Of a stretch of 64,000 bases of DNA, positions 23,176-34,215 are shown in pieces. The position numbers were made by a program, and so were the translations under genes. Each line of letters begins with the position of its first letter. Positions within the stretch are counted from its first letter, which is position 1. The notes beneath the pieces are model-generated. The model was not told the DNA's origin, ran no database searches, and saw nothing but the letters and a program-made list of their open reading frames with translations. The DNA is taken from the NCBI GenBank assembly GCA_944472155.2, contig OX235279.1, forward strand, positions 143,068,920-143,132,919. The letters are read 5' to 3'. This DNA is from Trichobilharzia szidati. Its lineage: Eukaryota > Platyhelminthes > Trematoda > Strigeidida > Schistosomatidae.

Positions 23176-23689
23176 TTGCTGTGGGTGAACAGGAGCACGA
23201 TACCTCGCTACTTGTTTCATGGGCTTAACTTGATTTTTAGGTGGTCTTTCCTCCAATCAGGAATTCGCTACAAAGCAAACTTTATATATCTCAGAGAACT
23301 GGTATTTCCATGGAATATAAGTGAAATACAATCAACAAAATTGGAATTACCGCATGAATTCATGTTTGATGACCTTTTAATGGAAATTCAAACACAAAAT
23401 TGATTGGATTCCTCAAAATTGAATAAAATCAGTGCCAGTGATTTTTAAAATAATTAAGGCATGCTAATTGTGAGTGTTTTACTAAACTAATATGGATTTC
23501 ATCAGTTTCTGAGTACCATTTTACTGTGGGCTACAGGGGATAGAAATCATTTCATCAGTAATTATGAATATATACTATCACAAATTAATACACTAATTTC
23601 ACCATAAAGTTTAGCACTGGTCTTCTTCAATCTTTTAAATTGGGAGATTCATCCTGCAGTCAGTTTCCAGATAGCATGAGAACCTGTAA

Positions 23690-23975
23690 TGATTTCTTCA
23701 TGAACTGACACCAGTTAGGGGACAATTGGGAAACATAAGAGTAATGGGAGTGTTCACAGTGCGCACCCATGGAGGTTCAAACCCAGGACCTTCTGGTTAC
23801 ACAAGGAGCTGGAAGACCATTGAGCCACCGCAATCCGATCCAATGGTCCATGAATTCCAACTTCTGGCGATTCGTGATATGGTGCGACCACTAACGAATG
23901 TCATCGGCTAGTATTTGTCCTCATACCCAACCTGCTGCACCCCACTGGCTATGACTTCCTACTAGAACCTAGGTA
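23690..23975 (-). mobile_element. tRNA-derived SINE, family 1 (minus-strand copy)
   Basis: The minus strand has the tRNA-like part between about 23845 and 23765, box B near GGTTTGAACCTCC. Farther right are the family-1 blocks GAAGTTGGAATTCATGG and GCAGCAGGTTGGG, so this copy extends to the full length seen at 148-500. Confidence 0.68.
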
Positions 23976-24011
23976 ACTACCTACCTGAATATATGCATAA
24001 ATATATATATT

Positions 24012-24364
24012 CGAAATCATCTTCAGAGGCTGTACAGTCGTATTTATACTTACAAAAAATATATAGCGGTCTATTATTGAGTAATAGGGAGTGACATAAT
24101 TGATGTAATTACTCAGAAGTGGCTTTAGAAAGGAAAATAAAAGTTGTAAATTACTACACAAAGGAAGAAAGGGCTAGAAACTTGATTAGGTTAAAATTGT
24201 TATTGAGTGAGAATAAAAGTAATTGAGTATCAATTTAACAAATGTGGAGAGGGTGTGAAAACGTACAAAAAGAACATATGAGAGTGATAATACTGAATTA
24301 ATTAATAAAGCAAAGGCAAACTAAAAGTAAAAGAGAAAAGAGAAAAAAATAATATTTTTACAGG
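24012..24364. repeat. Left arm of 355-bp inverted repeat
   Basis: Begins CGAAATCATCTTCAGAGG and ends TTTTTACAGG. Matches 24727-25082 in inverted orientation with few small gaps. Confidence 0.88.
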
Positions 24365-24380
24365 AAACGACTAGAGTAGG

Positions 24381-24722
24381 TTAAGACCAAGGTAGAATAA
24401 GAGACTGGACAAACTTTTTCTGTATACAGAGTTCAGGGTTGTATTGATGAATTGCTGGAGCCTCCGCCATACACAAAAGCCGAAACCTGAAGCCCTTTGT
24501 ACCATTTGGCTTCACTTTGTAGATGATCCTGAAAGACGACTCTGGTGGAGCTACGTGGCCTGAGTTCACCAAATGCTCGACAATTGAGCTAGTAATTGTC
24601 TTGCATTGTCCCTTTGCTAGCCATACCGGATAATGTTCAGAGATGCGTTTGGAAAGCGTGCGCTTTGTGTGGCCAATATAACTAGCTCCACACGAGCAGG
24701 TGAATTTACAAACACACTATTC
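24381..24722 (-). pseudogene. PLE-F GIY-YIG endonuclease fragment
   Basis: About 113 codons. It opens with CVCKFTCSCGASYIGHTKR (cysteine-bearing GIY-YIG core), then ISEHYP, SSIVEHLVNSGH and PELCIQKKFVQSLILPW with a stop. The endonuclease C-terminus is uninterrupted but its upstream end is cut exactly at the inverted arm. Confidence 0.82.
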
Positions 24723-24726
24723 GTTC

Positions 24727-25082
24727 CCTGTAAAAAATTTGATTTTTCTTCTCTTTTTTAATTTTACTTTTAGTTTGCTTTTCCTTTAATAATTAATTCA
24801 CTATTATCACTCTCATATGCTCCTTTTGTACATTTCACACCCTGTTCACACTTGTTAAATTGACACTCAAATACTATTATTCTCACTCAATAACAATTTT
24901 AACCTAATCAAGTTTCTAGCCCTTTCTTCCTTTGTATCGTAATTTACAACTGTTAATTTTCACTTCTAAAGCCACTTCTGAGTAATTATATTAATTAAGT
25001 CACCCCCTATTACTCAATAATAGACCGCTATATATTTTTTGTAAGTAGAAATACGACTGTACAGCCTCTGAAGATGATTTCG
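24727..25082. repeat. Right arm of 355-bp inverted repeat
   Basis: Inverted partner of 24012-24364. Just beyond it (25083-25115) lies GATGAAGAAAATTTTCTTC, a short palindrome also reminiscent of the PLE 3' end near 30.14 kb. Confidence 0.88.
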
Positions 25083-25850
25083 TCGATGAAGAAAATTTTC
25101 TTCGCTGAATTTGTCTTCTGTTTTCTTTGTGACTCAATGGGTATTTTCGGTGATATAAATGAGAATCAGATGGCTGATGGTTAAAGGTTTGAAAATCAGA
25201 ATGATAAATGAAATCTGATTCTTTTTATAGTAATTATCCTTTTTGATATAACTGCTTAATATCGTGTCACAGGTTCATTCCAAAAAATTGCAATAAATCA
25301 CAAATGAGGATTTATCTAGAATAGCCATTTTGTATCAAATAGTATCATATATACTTTAAAATGGTTAAGTGGATCTGTGAAATGATGGTGTACACGACGT
25401 TGAATTTGTTGATGGTTTAACTTTCAGTGACATACTGGTCAACTTTAGGGCCAATTTAGAGGAAATTAGAAAATTCTTTTCCTTTTGAGAATTTATTTCG
25501 CCTTTGAAAGAGGTGAACGAGTGCAGTAGATTAAATTTTAAGAAGATTCTATTCGTAAAATTTATACGGTCACAAGTTTATGCCTTTGTGCTTCAGGACG
25601 CAGTCAGTTTTTGATAAAGTACTAAGTTAAGAGCGAGATTACACCGAATTTAAGTGGTGTGATTTAATCCTACTGCCTAATTTGACTCTAGAGTAGTTTA
25701 CCAGTGAAGAGCTCAGTCCTGAGTAAGAATTTAGATCAACATGAGCTGAAAGTCAAGACCAGCTGGTTGACGTGAGTGCTCTTCAAATACTGAAATTAAT
25801 TAGTAGTATGCATCTTGTTGTACTTAGCACTCTCTAGTCATTTAGTAGTG
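25083..25850. other. No supported gene
   Basis: AT-rich, no ORF above 60 codons that I trust. The first about 35 bases contain the palindrome GAAGAAAATTTTCTTC. Confidence 0.5.
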
Positions 25851-25854
25851 AAGT

Positions 25855-26170
25855 TAACATCAGTGCAAACTGCACCGTTTTATTGAGTCATCGAGTTTGG
25901 TGACCACGTTTCGAACTTTACCGATAGAATTCATTCAGCAACTACGCAAAGGATTGGACACATAATATTGATTTTCCACAAGTAACGAATAAGTGTAAGA
26001 ATCCAGAAAATCCTCAGTTATGTTGTACATAATTTTATAATAGGAAATGATGTTCTGGAATTAAAACTAACAGCGCTGGTTAGTGCAGGTTGTAACGTCA
26101 GTTGGCATATAAGGTCGCAGATATGCCCTCTGACGAGTGCCACCAACCATTTTACATCTAACGTTAACTG
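25855..26170 (+). repeat. Diverged SINE family 3 pieces
   Basis: Two pieces, near 25860-25990 (GAATTCATTCAGCAAC then AGGATTGGACACATA) and near 26075-26165 (GGTCGCAGATATGCCCTCTG), resemble parts of the repeats at 39900-40170 and 48425-48715. They are old and in altered order. Confidence 0.4.
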
Positions 26171-26528
26171 AATGTGCATTCAAGTACGTTAAAGAATCTG
26201 TGTATTTCCTCTATGCTACCTGGTTTACTTTCAGGCATGATGATGACAATCAGTAACCAACACTGCTGTGATTTTGGCAGTATGATTAGCAGTTTTCAGG
26301 AATAATATTTCCATACACTTCCTTACCAGGAACAATTTATTCTTATTACCTCTGTTTCACCGAGGAATTAAATGAAAATCTAGAAGCACTTAGAAGAAGC
26401 TGACAAACTTAATTTTAAACATAAAATAAGGATCCGAAGTCAAGTCATGAGAAAAAAGTGATCCCCTTCACCAATCATACACCTTTAATAAATATTCGGG
26501 GTAACGCTTTAAAAACAATTTTCTGTCT
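26171..26528. other. No supported gene
   Basis: AT-rich sequence; nothing recognised. Confidence 0.5.
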
Positions 26529-26529
26529 A

Positions 26530-27724
26530 TTATTATTCCTTTAGGTTTCAAGTGGGACATAGGGTTTTAACAGCAGATTTCAATTTCGTCTTGTTCTCCG
26601 CATTCCTATTCAGGTAGCTCTACTATCACCCATAAGCTTTCAGCTCCTCCTCACACGATCTTTGGCATGTCACCCTCTGACACAGGCACAGGTCGTCGTT
26701 TCCCATTCGGTTTCCACCAGGACAGTGGCCTAAAGGGCGATATTATTCGATGGTTTCCTCAGTGTGTTTGACCCATCACCATTTTCTTCCCAATACTTGT
26801 TAAGCAATAGGTTTTCTGTTGGTTTATTACCAGAGTTTCTTGTTGCTAATTCATCTTCGCTATATGATTCTCAGTATGGAGCGAAGGCAGCTGTTGGTAA
26901 AAGTCTGTAGCAAGCTGTTGGACATGCTTGTCGTAACCCACAGATTAAGTATCCAACTAATATACAAGCACTAACTGATTTTACATTGGTGTTGAAAATC
27001 CAAATCTTGTTCTTTATGCGGAGGCGGAGTGCAGAAAGTTTCCACACTGACTGCAGAGTAATGAAGGTCTTCCTTGCCTTTATGATTATGGTTTTGACAT
27101 TGTCATCCATTGGGCGCGCCTGTGGTTGAGACGATGGTGCCTTCATAAGTGAAAGAAGTAACCTCTTTCAAATTTCTTACATTGACAGTCATTGGTGCTT
27201 GTTGCAATTGGTGAGCTATCTTCATCATCTCTGTCTGCCCTTTGTTTATTTGAAATCCTGTCTTGCGTGCCCGCCTCTTCTGTCGGTTTGCTGGTTTTCG
27301 CCTATAAGTCTTAGATTTTGTATGGCATTAAACATAACTCACCTGTGAAATCCATATATTCTAGAGTCTTCTGGTCGGCCCAACATATTCCTGTCTTCTC
27401 GCTCCCCACAGTCTTCCTCATAATCCAGTCCACCACATTTAGGAATGTCACTGGTGATGGTAGTCGGACTTGTCTAAATCCCTCCTTTCCTTCAGAGATT
27501 TCGCAGAGTTTCCTGTTATGGATCACTTGACATGCGGCACTGTCATATAGCTGTTGAATGAGGTCGATAAACGTTTGGGGTAGTGCACTCAATAATGTTG
27601 AAGTAGTTCCCAAATAACTTTGTGGTCAGCGCTGTTGAAGGTCTTTCCAGAGTCGTTGGCATTGGGGTAGAGCTGCAATTTGACCCGTGTATGAATCTGT
27701 ATTCCTGAATCCAGCCCGCTCATT
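26530..27724 (-). mobile_element. RTE-type LINE, old diverged copy (host of a nested insertion)
   Basis: The 3' end carries TATTATTATTCCTTTAGG and the TTTCAAGTGGGACATAGGG signature of an RTE subfamily also seen at 52.48 kb. Minus-strand coding remnants include TFIDLIQQLYDSAACQVIHN and VVDWIMRKTVGSEKTG. The FADD box is replaced by FTGE, so the catalytic residues are lost. It is interrupted at about 27724 by a younger RTE. Confidence 0.8.
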
Positions 27725-28330
27725 TATTATTATTATTTCCTTTAATTCCTGGAGGAGCATGGGGCTTCAGCCGTGTGTCTCCATTGCGTTCGGTTCTCTG
27801 CTAGAGTCTTCACCTGGCTCCAAGTCTGCCCACATGCTTTCATCTCCTCTTCACATGACCTCTTCAAAGTCACCCTTGCACTGACGACCAACTCGCCGCT
27901 TTCCTTTCGGGTTCCACTCGAGCAATGGCTTGTCTAGTGATGTCACTTGATCGTTTCCTCAGAGTATGGCCTGCAATTCATCTCCATTTCTTCCTGCCTA
28001 TTTGTTTCACAATCGGTTCCTGCTGAGTTGGTTCACTCCCAGAGATCTCTGTTGCTGATCTTTTCTGGCCATCTGATATTGATTGGTATTGAGCGAAGAC
28101 AACTGTTTATGAAGGTCTGTAGTTTGTTTGAGATGCTATTTATGACGTGCTGGCCAAGTCTCTAATCCGTATAGTAGCACTGACTGACTTCATATTGGAG
28201 TTGAAAATCCTTATCTTATTTTTGATGCTGAGTGCTGTTGACCTCCACACAGACTTGAGAGTAGTGAAAGCTTGTCTTGCTTTCCCGATCCTCGCTTTGA
28301 TATCCTCATCAGTTCCGCCTGTTGCTGAAA
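27725..28330 (-). mobile_element. Younger RTE-type LINE 3' fragment nested in an older RTE
   Basis: The tail (TTATTATTATTATTTCC) starts next to 27725 and the 5' truncation falls at 28330. The junctions carry a 13-base near-identical direct repeat, CAGCCCGCTCATT (27712-27724) and CAGCCTGCTCATT (28331-28343), consistent with a target-site duplication. The sequence is very close to the RTE at 8.5-9.1 kb, so it is recent relative to its host. Confidence 0.82.
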
Positions 28331-28345
28331 CAGCCTGCTCATTAT

Positions 28346-29438
28346 CAAAAGTAATCCATGGTCTTCGAAATGTAGTTTAAGGTTCTGGTTTCCCTAGCGA
28401 GTTCGTACAACACTTAAGATATTTTTAGATATACATTGAGTTTATGCTAAACAGATGAAGTAGGATTAATTCCCCTCAAGGTATGAAACCAAATCAATGT
28501 ACTCATAAAAAGGACAAGTGTAAGTGTTTAACTTTCACGACAGCTAATTACTATGATTACAGTTTTTTATTTCTAGGCATAAATTCTTCAAAAATTTACA
28601 TCCAACTTTTTTAACACACTTATTGACTGTATTATAAAACTTCTGATATTTTGTAGTACAGTATTACTCTTTAAGCCTAACTGATTTGCCCTGGACCTAT
28701 TTCGACTTGAAACGTGCATGTTTAATTTGAAGATACAGCCTTGCGTGATCTCTTCCATTTAGCAATTTTCGTATCTTGAATTCACCAAAAGAGTAACTAT
28801 ATGTTGTTGTTTTTCTTGAAAACTTTACCAGAATTTTTCATATCTTTACAGATCTACCGTCTTATAGGCAAAACAATGAATGGAACACTTACTAAATAAT
28901 CATTTTTCCTGAATACAGGCTACAGTGTTTTCTGTTTGGTATATAGTTGAAAAGAAGTTACCGAAATGCGATGAAGTCGTTATTTCTCATTAAAATTTGG
29001 TGTTCGTGTTTTAGTGAAATTTCTGAAGTGTATCGTTTGCATGCAATCAGTCGTTTTAATCTGAAATTATTTATTAGTAGTTGCATGGAAAGTTTTTCTA
29101 TATATTCATCATTAAATTGATCCCGTAATTAAGTCATTCTCTTGAAGTTTTAGCTCAGTGTTTCGGTCATCTCCAGAGTTTGTCAGGAGAAACACAGTAC
29201 GTATCCTACAGAATATCACTGTGGACAAATCATGGATTTTGTGTTGAAATGTTCGAGGTAGCCGTTTTCAGGGGAAATTCTTGAATGCACTATGACTAAA
29301 CCACTAAAACCACTCACACTTTCTGCGCCTTAAAGACTTCTGTAGCTTAACCTACGAATCGGTAGAGACTCGTCAGAAGAATTACTGAGAAACCTGCATT
29401 CCTGCTCATTGAAGAAAACTAAACTTTGAATAACCTTC
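28346..29438. other. No supported gene
   Basis: AT-rich sequence; nothing recognised. Confidence 0.5.
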
Positions 29439-29439
29439 T

Positions 29440-30200
29440 CCAGAAAACCAATGATTTGCGTGAACGTGAAGGATAGGCTATCAATATTGACTTCATCACT
29501 CTGTGTCTATCAGTTCACCTGCTTGTGTGAAGCTATGTATTTTGACCGTACGCAGCGTTCGCTATTCACGTGTATCACAGGACATTTACCCTCATGGTTA
29601 TATAAAGAAGAAGAAAGATCCATCCACACCACTATCCTAGAATAGTTGATCGAATCTAGACACCAATCAAACCTGCAAACCAACTTCAAAGCCATCTACA
29701 GAATACGCGAGAATCATGCTAAAAGAGTAAGAATCAAACCTATTCGAACCGCAAGAGCATTAGTAATTCATGTGTTAAGTGCAGAACTCTGCATACAAAA
29801 GAAGTTTGTTCAGTCACTTAATCTACAATAGACTTAATCTGTCTTAACACCGAATCTAGGATTTTTATTTTTTAGTTTTTAATTATATTATCTTCTCCCT
29901 CACACCCTCTATTGAATTTCTACCCATTATTACCACTGTTTTTAACTTGCCCCACTTTCAATTTTAGTTTATTTCTAATCAATCTCGGCAACTACGTTTA
30001 ATTAGGCCGTATTTTCAGCCCGATTAACGCCGTTTATATTACGTAATTTGCTATTTGCAATTTGAACGACATCTTCTGAAATATTCCTTTTATTGCTAAG
30101 ATAATTTACCATATATATTATTGCACAGCTTGCAAGTGATATCGCTGAAAAGATTTACTCTTCGCTGAACGTCTCTTCTTTTATATTTCTCGTAAATGAC
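29440..30200 (+). mobile_element. PLE-G, 5'-truncated (GIY-YIG remnant and 3' tail)
   Basis: Reading from 29451: CVYQFTCLCEAMYFDRTQRS (degraded GIY-YIG core), an in-frame stop at 29643-29645, then CIQKKFVQSLNL and stop near 29831. This is the PLE-F lineage (same LCIQKKFVQS end). The 3' tail runs to about 30200 and includes TCGCTGAAAAGA...TCTTCGCTGAACGTC near 30143-30173, a hairpin also present in altered form at 25.08 kb. Confidence 0.75.
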
Positions 30201-30474
30201 TATTAATAAGATCTGTGGTAAGTCTTATATTTAGCTCGATTCGATATTCGGTAACGCTAATCTGTACAGCTAATTTATGGGTGTCATCCAAACGAGAAAA
30301 GAAATTCTGTTAATTATTTAAGCATAAAAATAGGCCACTGAGTTTGATGGTATAGTTACAGTCCATATAATCCATCCAGATAAATTAAATGTTTGATTTT
30401 ACCTTTTCTAACTTTAACACAGATTCAGTGTTTACACTGTCATAATTTTACCATTGTTTTGCATTTTATTTGTG

Positions 30475-31112
30475 TTTAGACTGGTATTATTTTATTGATA
30501 TAAGTACAAAACTTGGGCGCTGTGGTAGAGGATAACTCCATTATAGATAAGATTTTATTTTGGCAAATCACAAAGTGTTGTACAGTAATATTAACTGATA
30601 ACGCTTCCATATTAGTTTGTTTATTAGATGTATTATACCGTGAAACAGTATTCTTTACTGGATGACGTTTCGAACAAAATTTATTGCTCGTAGTCATATC
30701 ACATATAATCACACGACTTCGAAACTTGAGTTTTATAGTTTTCTTTGTTCTTTCCTGTTTGTCGTCGATGGAGTAGAACGATTTTCGAGATATCTGGGAA
30801 AGGTGCTGAATCATTCCTGTTACATGTATTTGCAGTTCATTCGATAAGATAAACAAAGCTTCTGTTATCAATCTCTCCCTCCTTCCTGTGACATTAGATT
30901 TTAAAACTATCATCCTATCCCATCCCATTGTTTGGTTGTGTTTAACTGCATGTAGTGCTATAGATGAACTATTCTCTAGATTTCTTATCTTATTCTGGTC
31001 AACCAATCTAGATTTTGGTAGGTTTTTGTGTTCGGCTAGTCTGACTGCCCCTGTTCTACTACTTTGACCTATGTATTTGGCCTGACAGTCATTACACACA
31101 GGGTATGAGATA
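30475..31112 (-). mobile_element. PLE-H, 5'-truncated (GIY-YIG endonuclease and 3' tail)
   Basis: The minus-strand ORF 31099-30476 (207 codons) starts just inside the GIY-YIG core: CNDCQAKYIGQSSRTGAVRL. It continues SSSIALHAVKHNQTMGWDR and RERLITEALFI. After about residue 115 it reads through what is 3' untranslated sequence in other copies, so its long C-terminus is probably not a real protein end. The 3' region carries a hairpin plus GAAACGTC at 30658-30700. Confidence 0.8.
30658..30700 (-). ncRNA. Hammerhead-like motif in PLE 3' end (degenerate)
   Basis: On the minus strand a six-pair stem GAGCAA/TTGTTC (one G-U) is followed directly by GAAACGTC and ATC, with GAT upstream able to pair with ATC. 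The order is outer stem, internal segment, stem II, GAAA, NUH site, outer stem, as in a hammerhead. The internal segment (TGACTAC) does not match CUGANGA, so self-cleavage is doubtful. PLEs with hammerhead ribozymes are known in eukaryotes. Confidence 0.4.
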
Positions 31113-31183
31113 AACTAAATTGTTTTGTTTTAAAGGCTCCACAGACAGGATCCTTTCACCAGCAAAGCTTATTTCTAATTTAA

Positions 31184-31228
31184 CTGATGACGTTTCGAGT
31201 GCAAACCATTGCTCATATTCATATCAAG
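31184..31228 (-). ncRNA. Hammerhead-like motif, second copy (degenerate)
   Basis: The minus strand has GAG(CAA)/(TTG)CTC with a two-base bulge, then GAAACGTCATCAG. It lies about 0.5 kb from the first, in the same orientation, and belongs to a PLE 3'-end fragment whose coding part is not seen. Confidence 0.35.
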
Positions 31229-31229
31229 T

Positions 31230-31780
31230 CACTCACGCTCATTCTTTTATCAATGACTACAATAAAAAATTCTGACTATGTTAAGGTAGTATGTATACCA
31301 CTGATCGATATGAGCAGTTAAAAACTAGTTGTGTTTGCTAGTCAGATGATCGTTTCACTTGTATGAAGTCACATTTCTACTGATTAGTGCTTACATCCAA
31401 AAAATAGTAGTAGGGTAAAGAGTACCACAGCTGAGCGTAATAATTGTAGTAAAAACAATTTTATTCAAAATCATTTCTTAGCAATATGGATTCCTCACGA
31501 TGTTTACTAACCGTCATACAGCAATAAACAAATTTTTTTAAATGAAAACAAGTGATTCAGCTGAATCACATGTACTACGGGGAATTTTCCTTGAAATAGA
31601 AATACAAGACCTTCAAGCCAGCACTAAATAAAGAACAACGGGATTCTAAATTATTAGCTTCCCTTGTAGTATACGCTTCTGTGCATTAAATGCAAGTTAA
31701 ACGGGATATATAATCTAATCTAATTTCTCACTCATAGGACGAAGCTGACCACTGAGAAAATTATTTTAAGAATTCAGTTA
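31230..31780. other. No supported gene
   Basis: Between PLE fragments; AT-rich and unassigned. Confidence 0.5.
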
Positions 31781-31886
31781 TGCCTCACATCTACTATCTT
31801 TAAATTCCAAGGCAAAATATTTTGACAAACAGAAGGTGTAGCAATGAGATGGATCACCACTATCCCCTACCGTAGTAGATATATTT

Positions 31887-32384
31887 ATGGACAGCTGGGA
31901 AAATATTGCTCTTAATACATTTAATCCTACTCCAGAAATATGGTGGAGATATGTGGATGACACTTTCACAGTGTTAGAAACAGAAACTGCCTCCAGTTTC
32001 TTCACACATATGGACTCACTAGTAGAGGGAATAAAATTCACATTTGAATCGGAAAATGAACAAGGAGAATTAGCTATGTTAGATTGTAAAATAAAACGAA
32101 CAGAAGAAGGTAAACTGCACACTAGCGTTTATAAAAAGCCAACGCATTCTAGTAGATCTTTAGACTTTAATTCATTTCATCCGTTAACTGTTAAAGCAAG
32201 CTTAGTTAAGTGTCTAACAAATCGAGCAGTAGCACTAAGTAGTACAAGAAAAGACCTTAATGATGAAATAAAACAGATAGAAGAGGCGTTGGTGTTAAAT
32301 AACTATCCTTTCAAATTCATTAGGAATATCAGAAAAAGTCATAAGCAAAAGAAAAATAATGGGGAACCTAATAAGGATAAATAA
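31887..32384 (+). pseudogene. PLE-I reverse transcriptase fragment (palm and thumb)
   Basis: 165 codons holding WWRYVDDTFTVLETETASSF and LAMLDCKIKRTEEGKLHTSV, then KPTHSSRSLDFNSFHPLTVK. Lineage as PLE-B, to which it aligns over the whole length. Confidence 0.84.
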
Positions 32385-32881
32385 GAGAGAATATAAGGCA
32401 TCTACAGTTTTACCATATAATGAGTGGACGTCTAAGACCCTAAATAGGATTCTTGATAAAGTAGGAGTTAGGGTAGCATCCAAACCTACAAACTCACTCA
32501 GGGACAAGCTCTGTGGGCTAAAGGACCCGGTTGACCCAATTAGACAAAATAATATAATTTACAAAATACCCCACAATGACCTTGAGTTAGGTCAATTAGG
32601 TAGGTCACACTAGTAGATAAGGGGTAGTCAGATTGTCAGAACATAAGAATTTAGCTAAGGTAAGAATGGTTGACCCCGAGAAGATAAGTAATTTAGAAAA
32701 AAGCTCAGCAATTGCACTGCATGTATTAACACACAAGCACACAATAGGGTGGGAGAGGGTTAAAATTCTAGATAAGTGGAAAGAGAGGTTGATTACTGAA
32801 TCCTTGTTCATTGAGTCTACACCAACACGTGCAATAGGATTGACTCATCACTCATACCGGAAATATGGAAAATATTACTAA
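32359..32881 (+). pseudogene. PLE-I connector and endonuclease remnants
   Basis: Two frames, 32359-32613 and 32633-32881. The first reads STVLPYNEWTSKTLNRILDK and ends in a decayed GIY-YIG core. The second reads SEHKNLAKVRMVDPEKISNL and KWKERLITESLFIEST. A short deletion or indel lies between them. Confidence 0.75.
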
Positions 32882-33000
32882 CAATGAAATCAAACAATGG
32901 AAAATAATCGAATTATATAAACGAAGTTAGAAAGTTGTGTGAGCACCTCGATACAATTATAAGCAATAAATTTTTCTCGAAAAGTTATCAGTAAATATTA

Positions 33001-33865
33001 CTATGAGACCTATCAAAATAAATTTTACCCATAATGGAATTATCCTCTTCCAAACTGCACCAGTTTTATTCTTATATCAACTTCCTTAAGGCTTTTTTCG
33101 CTTGTACTGATATTGCTGATGTCAGTGACCTGAAATTTAACCTTTTGATCTTGCTAACTGTTTTTATCAACTGATAAACTTGTCCTTTGTTTAGTTACAA
33201 ATTGACCTCAGTACAAGGCTTTTAGGGATTCTGTGGCACTCTTTGTGTTTCTCCTGTTAAAGACATTTAATCATTTCCAGTGGAACTGATGCTCTTGGCT
33301 CTACACATGAATTCGTGTAAAACAGCATATGTGATGCCTTTTGACTGCTAGTTCGTGTTCACCAGCGCAAAGGTATGAATTGCTTCACCTCAGTCAGTAT
33401 TTCAGTGTGTGATATGTCCTTACAAACATAAATGATGATAAGGGTCAGTTACAGATTCAAAAGTAGAGTAGTAATTTTAAAGAAGTCATGTTTACAATAC
33501 TTGTTATCCTTTTCTTTATTCAAAATACAACAAGTTATTAACGTCTTACTTTAACTTACTAACATCATTATCATTTAGAACGTACAAGGTATCTTTAAAA
33601 GCTATTATTCCTAATTAAACCTAAACTTAAAGGATGATTTGAAGTAAATAGATCAAAGTGATAGAACTTAATTTGACTTTGGACAGAGTAAGGGTGATTC
33701 TTTTCATCCAACTTTTAGCTACTTTATCCTTGTAAGTACACAGTGAATGCCTCTCACTGACCATGATTATTACAAACTAAAGTGGAGACGAGCACTTCTC
33801 CATTTCATTTTTGTTAATCAATAGATGATGATGGAAATATATGATTAGTTAGTCATATTACTATT
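33001..33865. other. No supported gene
   Basis: AT-rich, nothing recognised. Confidence 0.5.
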
Positions 33866-33867
33866 CA

Positions 33868-34215
33868 TTTCTTGAATTCTTAGAGGAAAATAGGAACTTA
33901 GCAAGATGTATTCACAATGCAGCCATTTTTGGCTGGCTCCACGAATATACACCGGCTTTCCTTTCCAGCTGGTATGATCTCCTGCATGTCACCGTAGAAA
34001 GCCTAACTCGTTTCTTCCCATTCAGATTCCACCACTGGACGTGACTAGTGTGTGACGTCAACTAGCAGTCTCCTCAGCATATATCCAACCAATCTCCATT
34101 TGCTTCTGCACATTTGTTGGTTGTGCCGTAAATAGGTTGATTGCTGGTTTGTAAAATACCAGAGTAGCTTCTTGCTTCCTCATCCTTTCCTACCAGTCAT
34201 CGCATCCAAATTATT
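33868..34215 (-). mobile_element. RTE-type LINE 3' remnant (strongly diverged)
   Basis: The plus strand starts TTGAATTCTTAGAGGAAAAT and keeps in order the landmarks of the RTE 3' region (GGCTGGCTCCACG, TGATCTCCTGCATGTCACC, CAGTCTCCTCAGCATAT). No intact coding stretch. Confidence 0.65.

Larger units (their letters stand above)
24012..25082 (-). mobile_element. PLE-F: GIY-YIG fragment between 355-bp inverted arms
   Basis: A PLE endonuclease fragment on the minus strand is bracketed by arms at 24012-24364 and 24727-25082. These are reverse complements of each other at roughly 85-90% by eye over about 355 bases. The left arm is the PLE 3' untranslated region in its normal place. The right arm is an inverted copy of it joined to the truncated 5' end, the same architecture as PLE-A. 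Confidence 0.85.
31785..33000 (+). mobile_element. PLE-I, 5'-truncated (RT palm to 3' tail)
   Basis: From 31800 the reading is FKFQGKIF, QTEGVAM (with small indels), VDIFMDSWENIALN, then IWWRYVDDTFTVLETE (YVDD). After a stop at 32382-32384 the frame shifts to EYKASTVLPYNEWTSKTLNR and NIIYKIPHNDLE. The GIY-YIG core is lost in another break near 32600. The C-terminus SEHKNLAKVR...KERLITESLFIEST follows. The 3' end near 32948-32991 carries a degraded hairpin plus CTCGAAAAG. Confidence 0.84.

Noticed and set aside
31181..31200. CTGATGACGTTTCGAG on the plus strand, looking like a hammerhead CUGAUGA box
   Set aside because: It is not followed by a stem and GAAA on that strand; it is the complement of the GAAACGTCATCAG motif read the other way.
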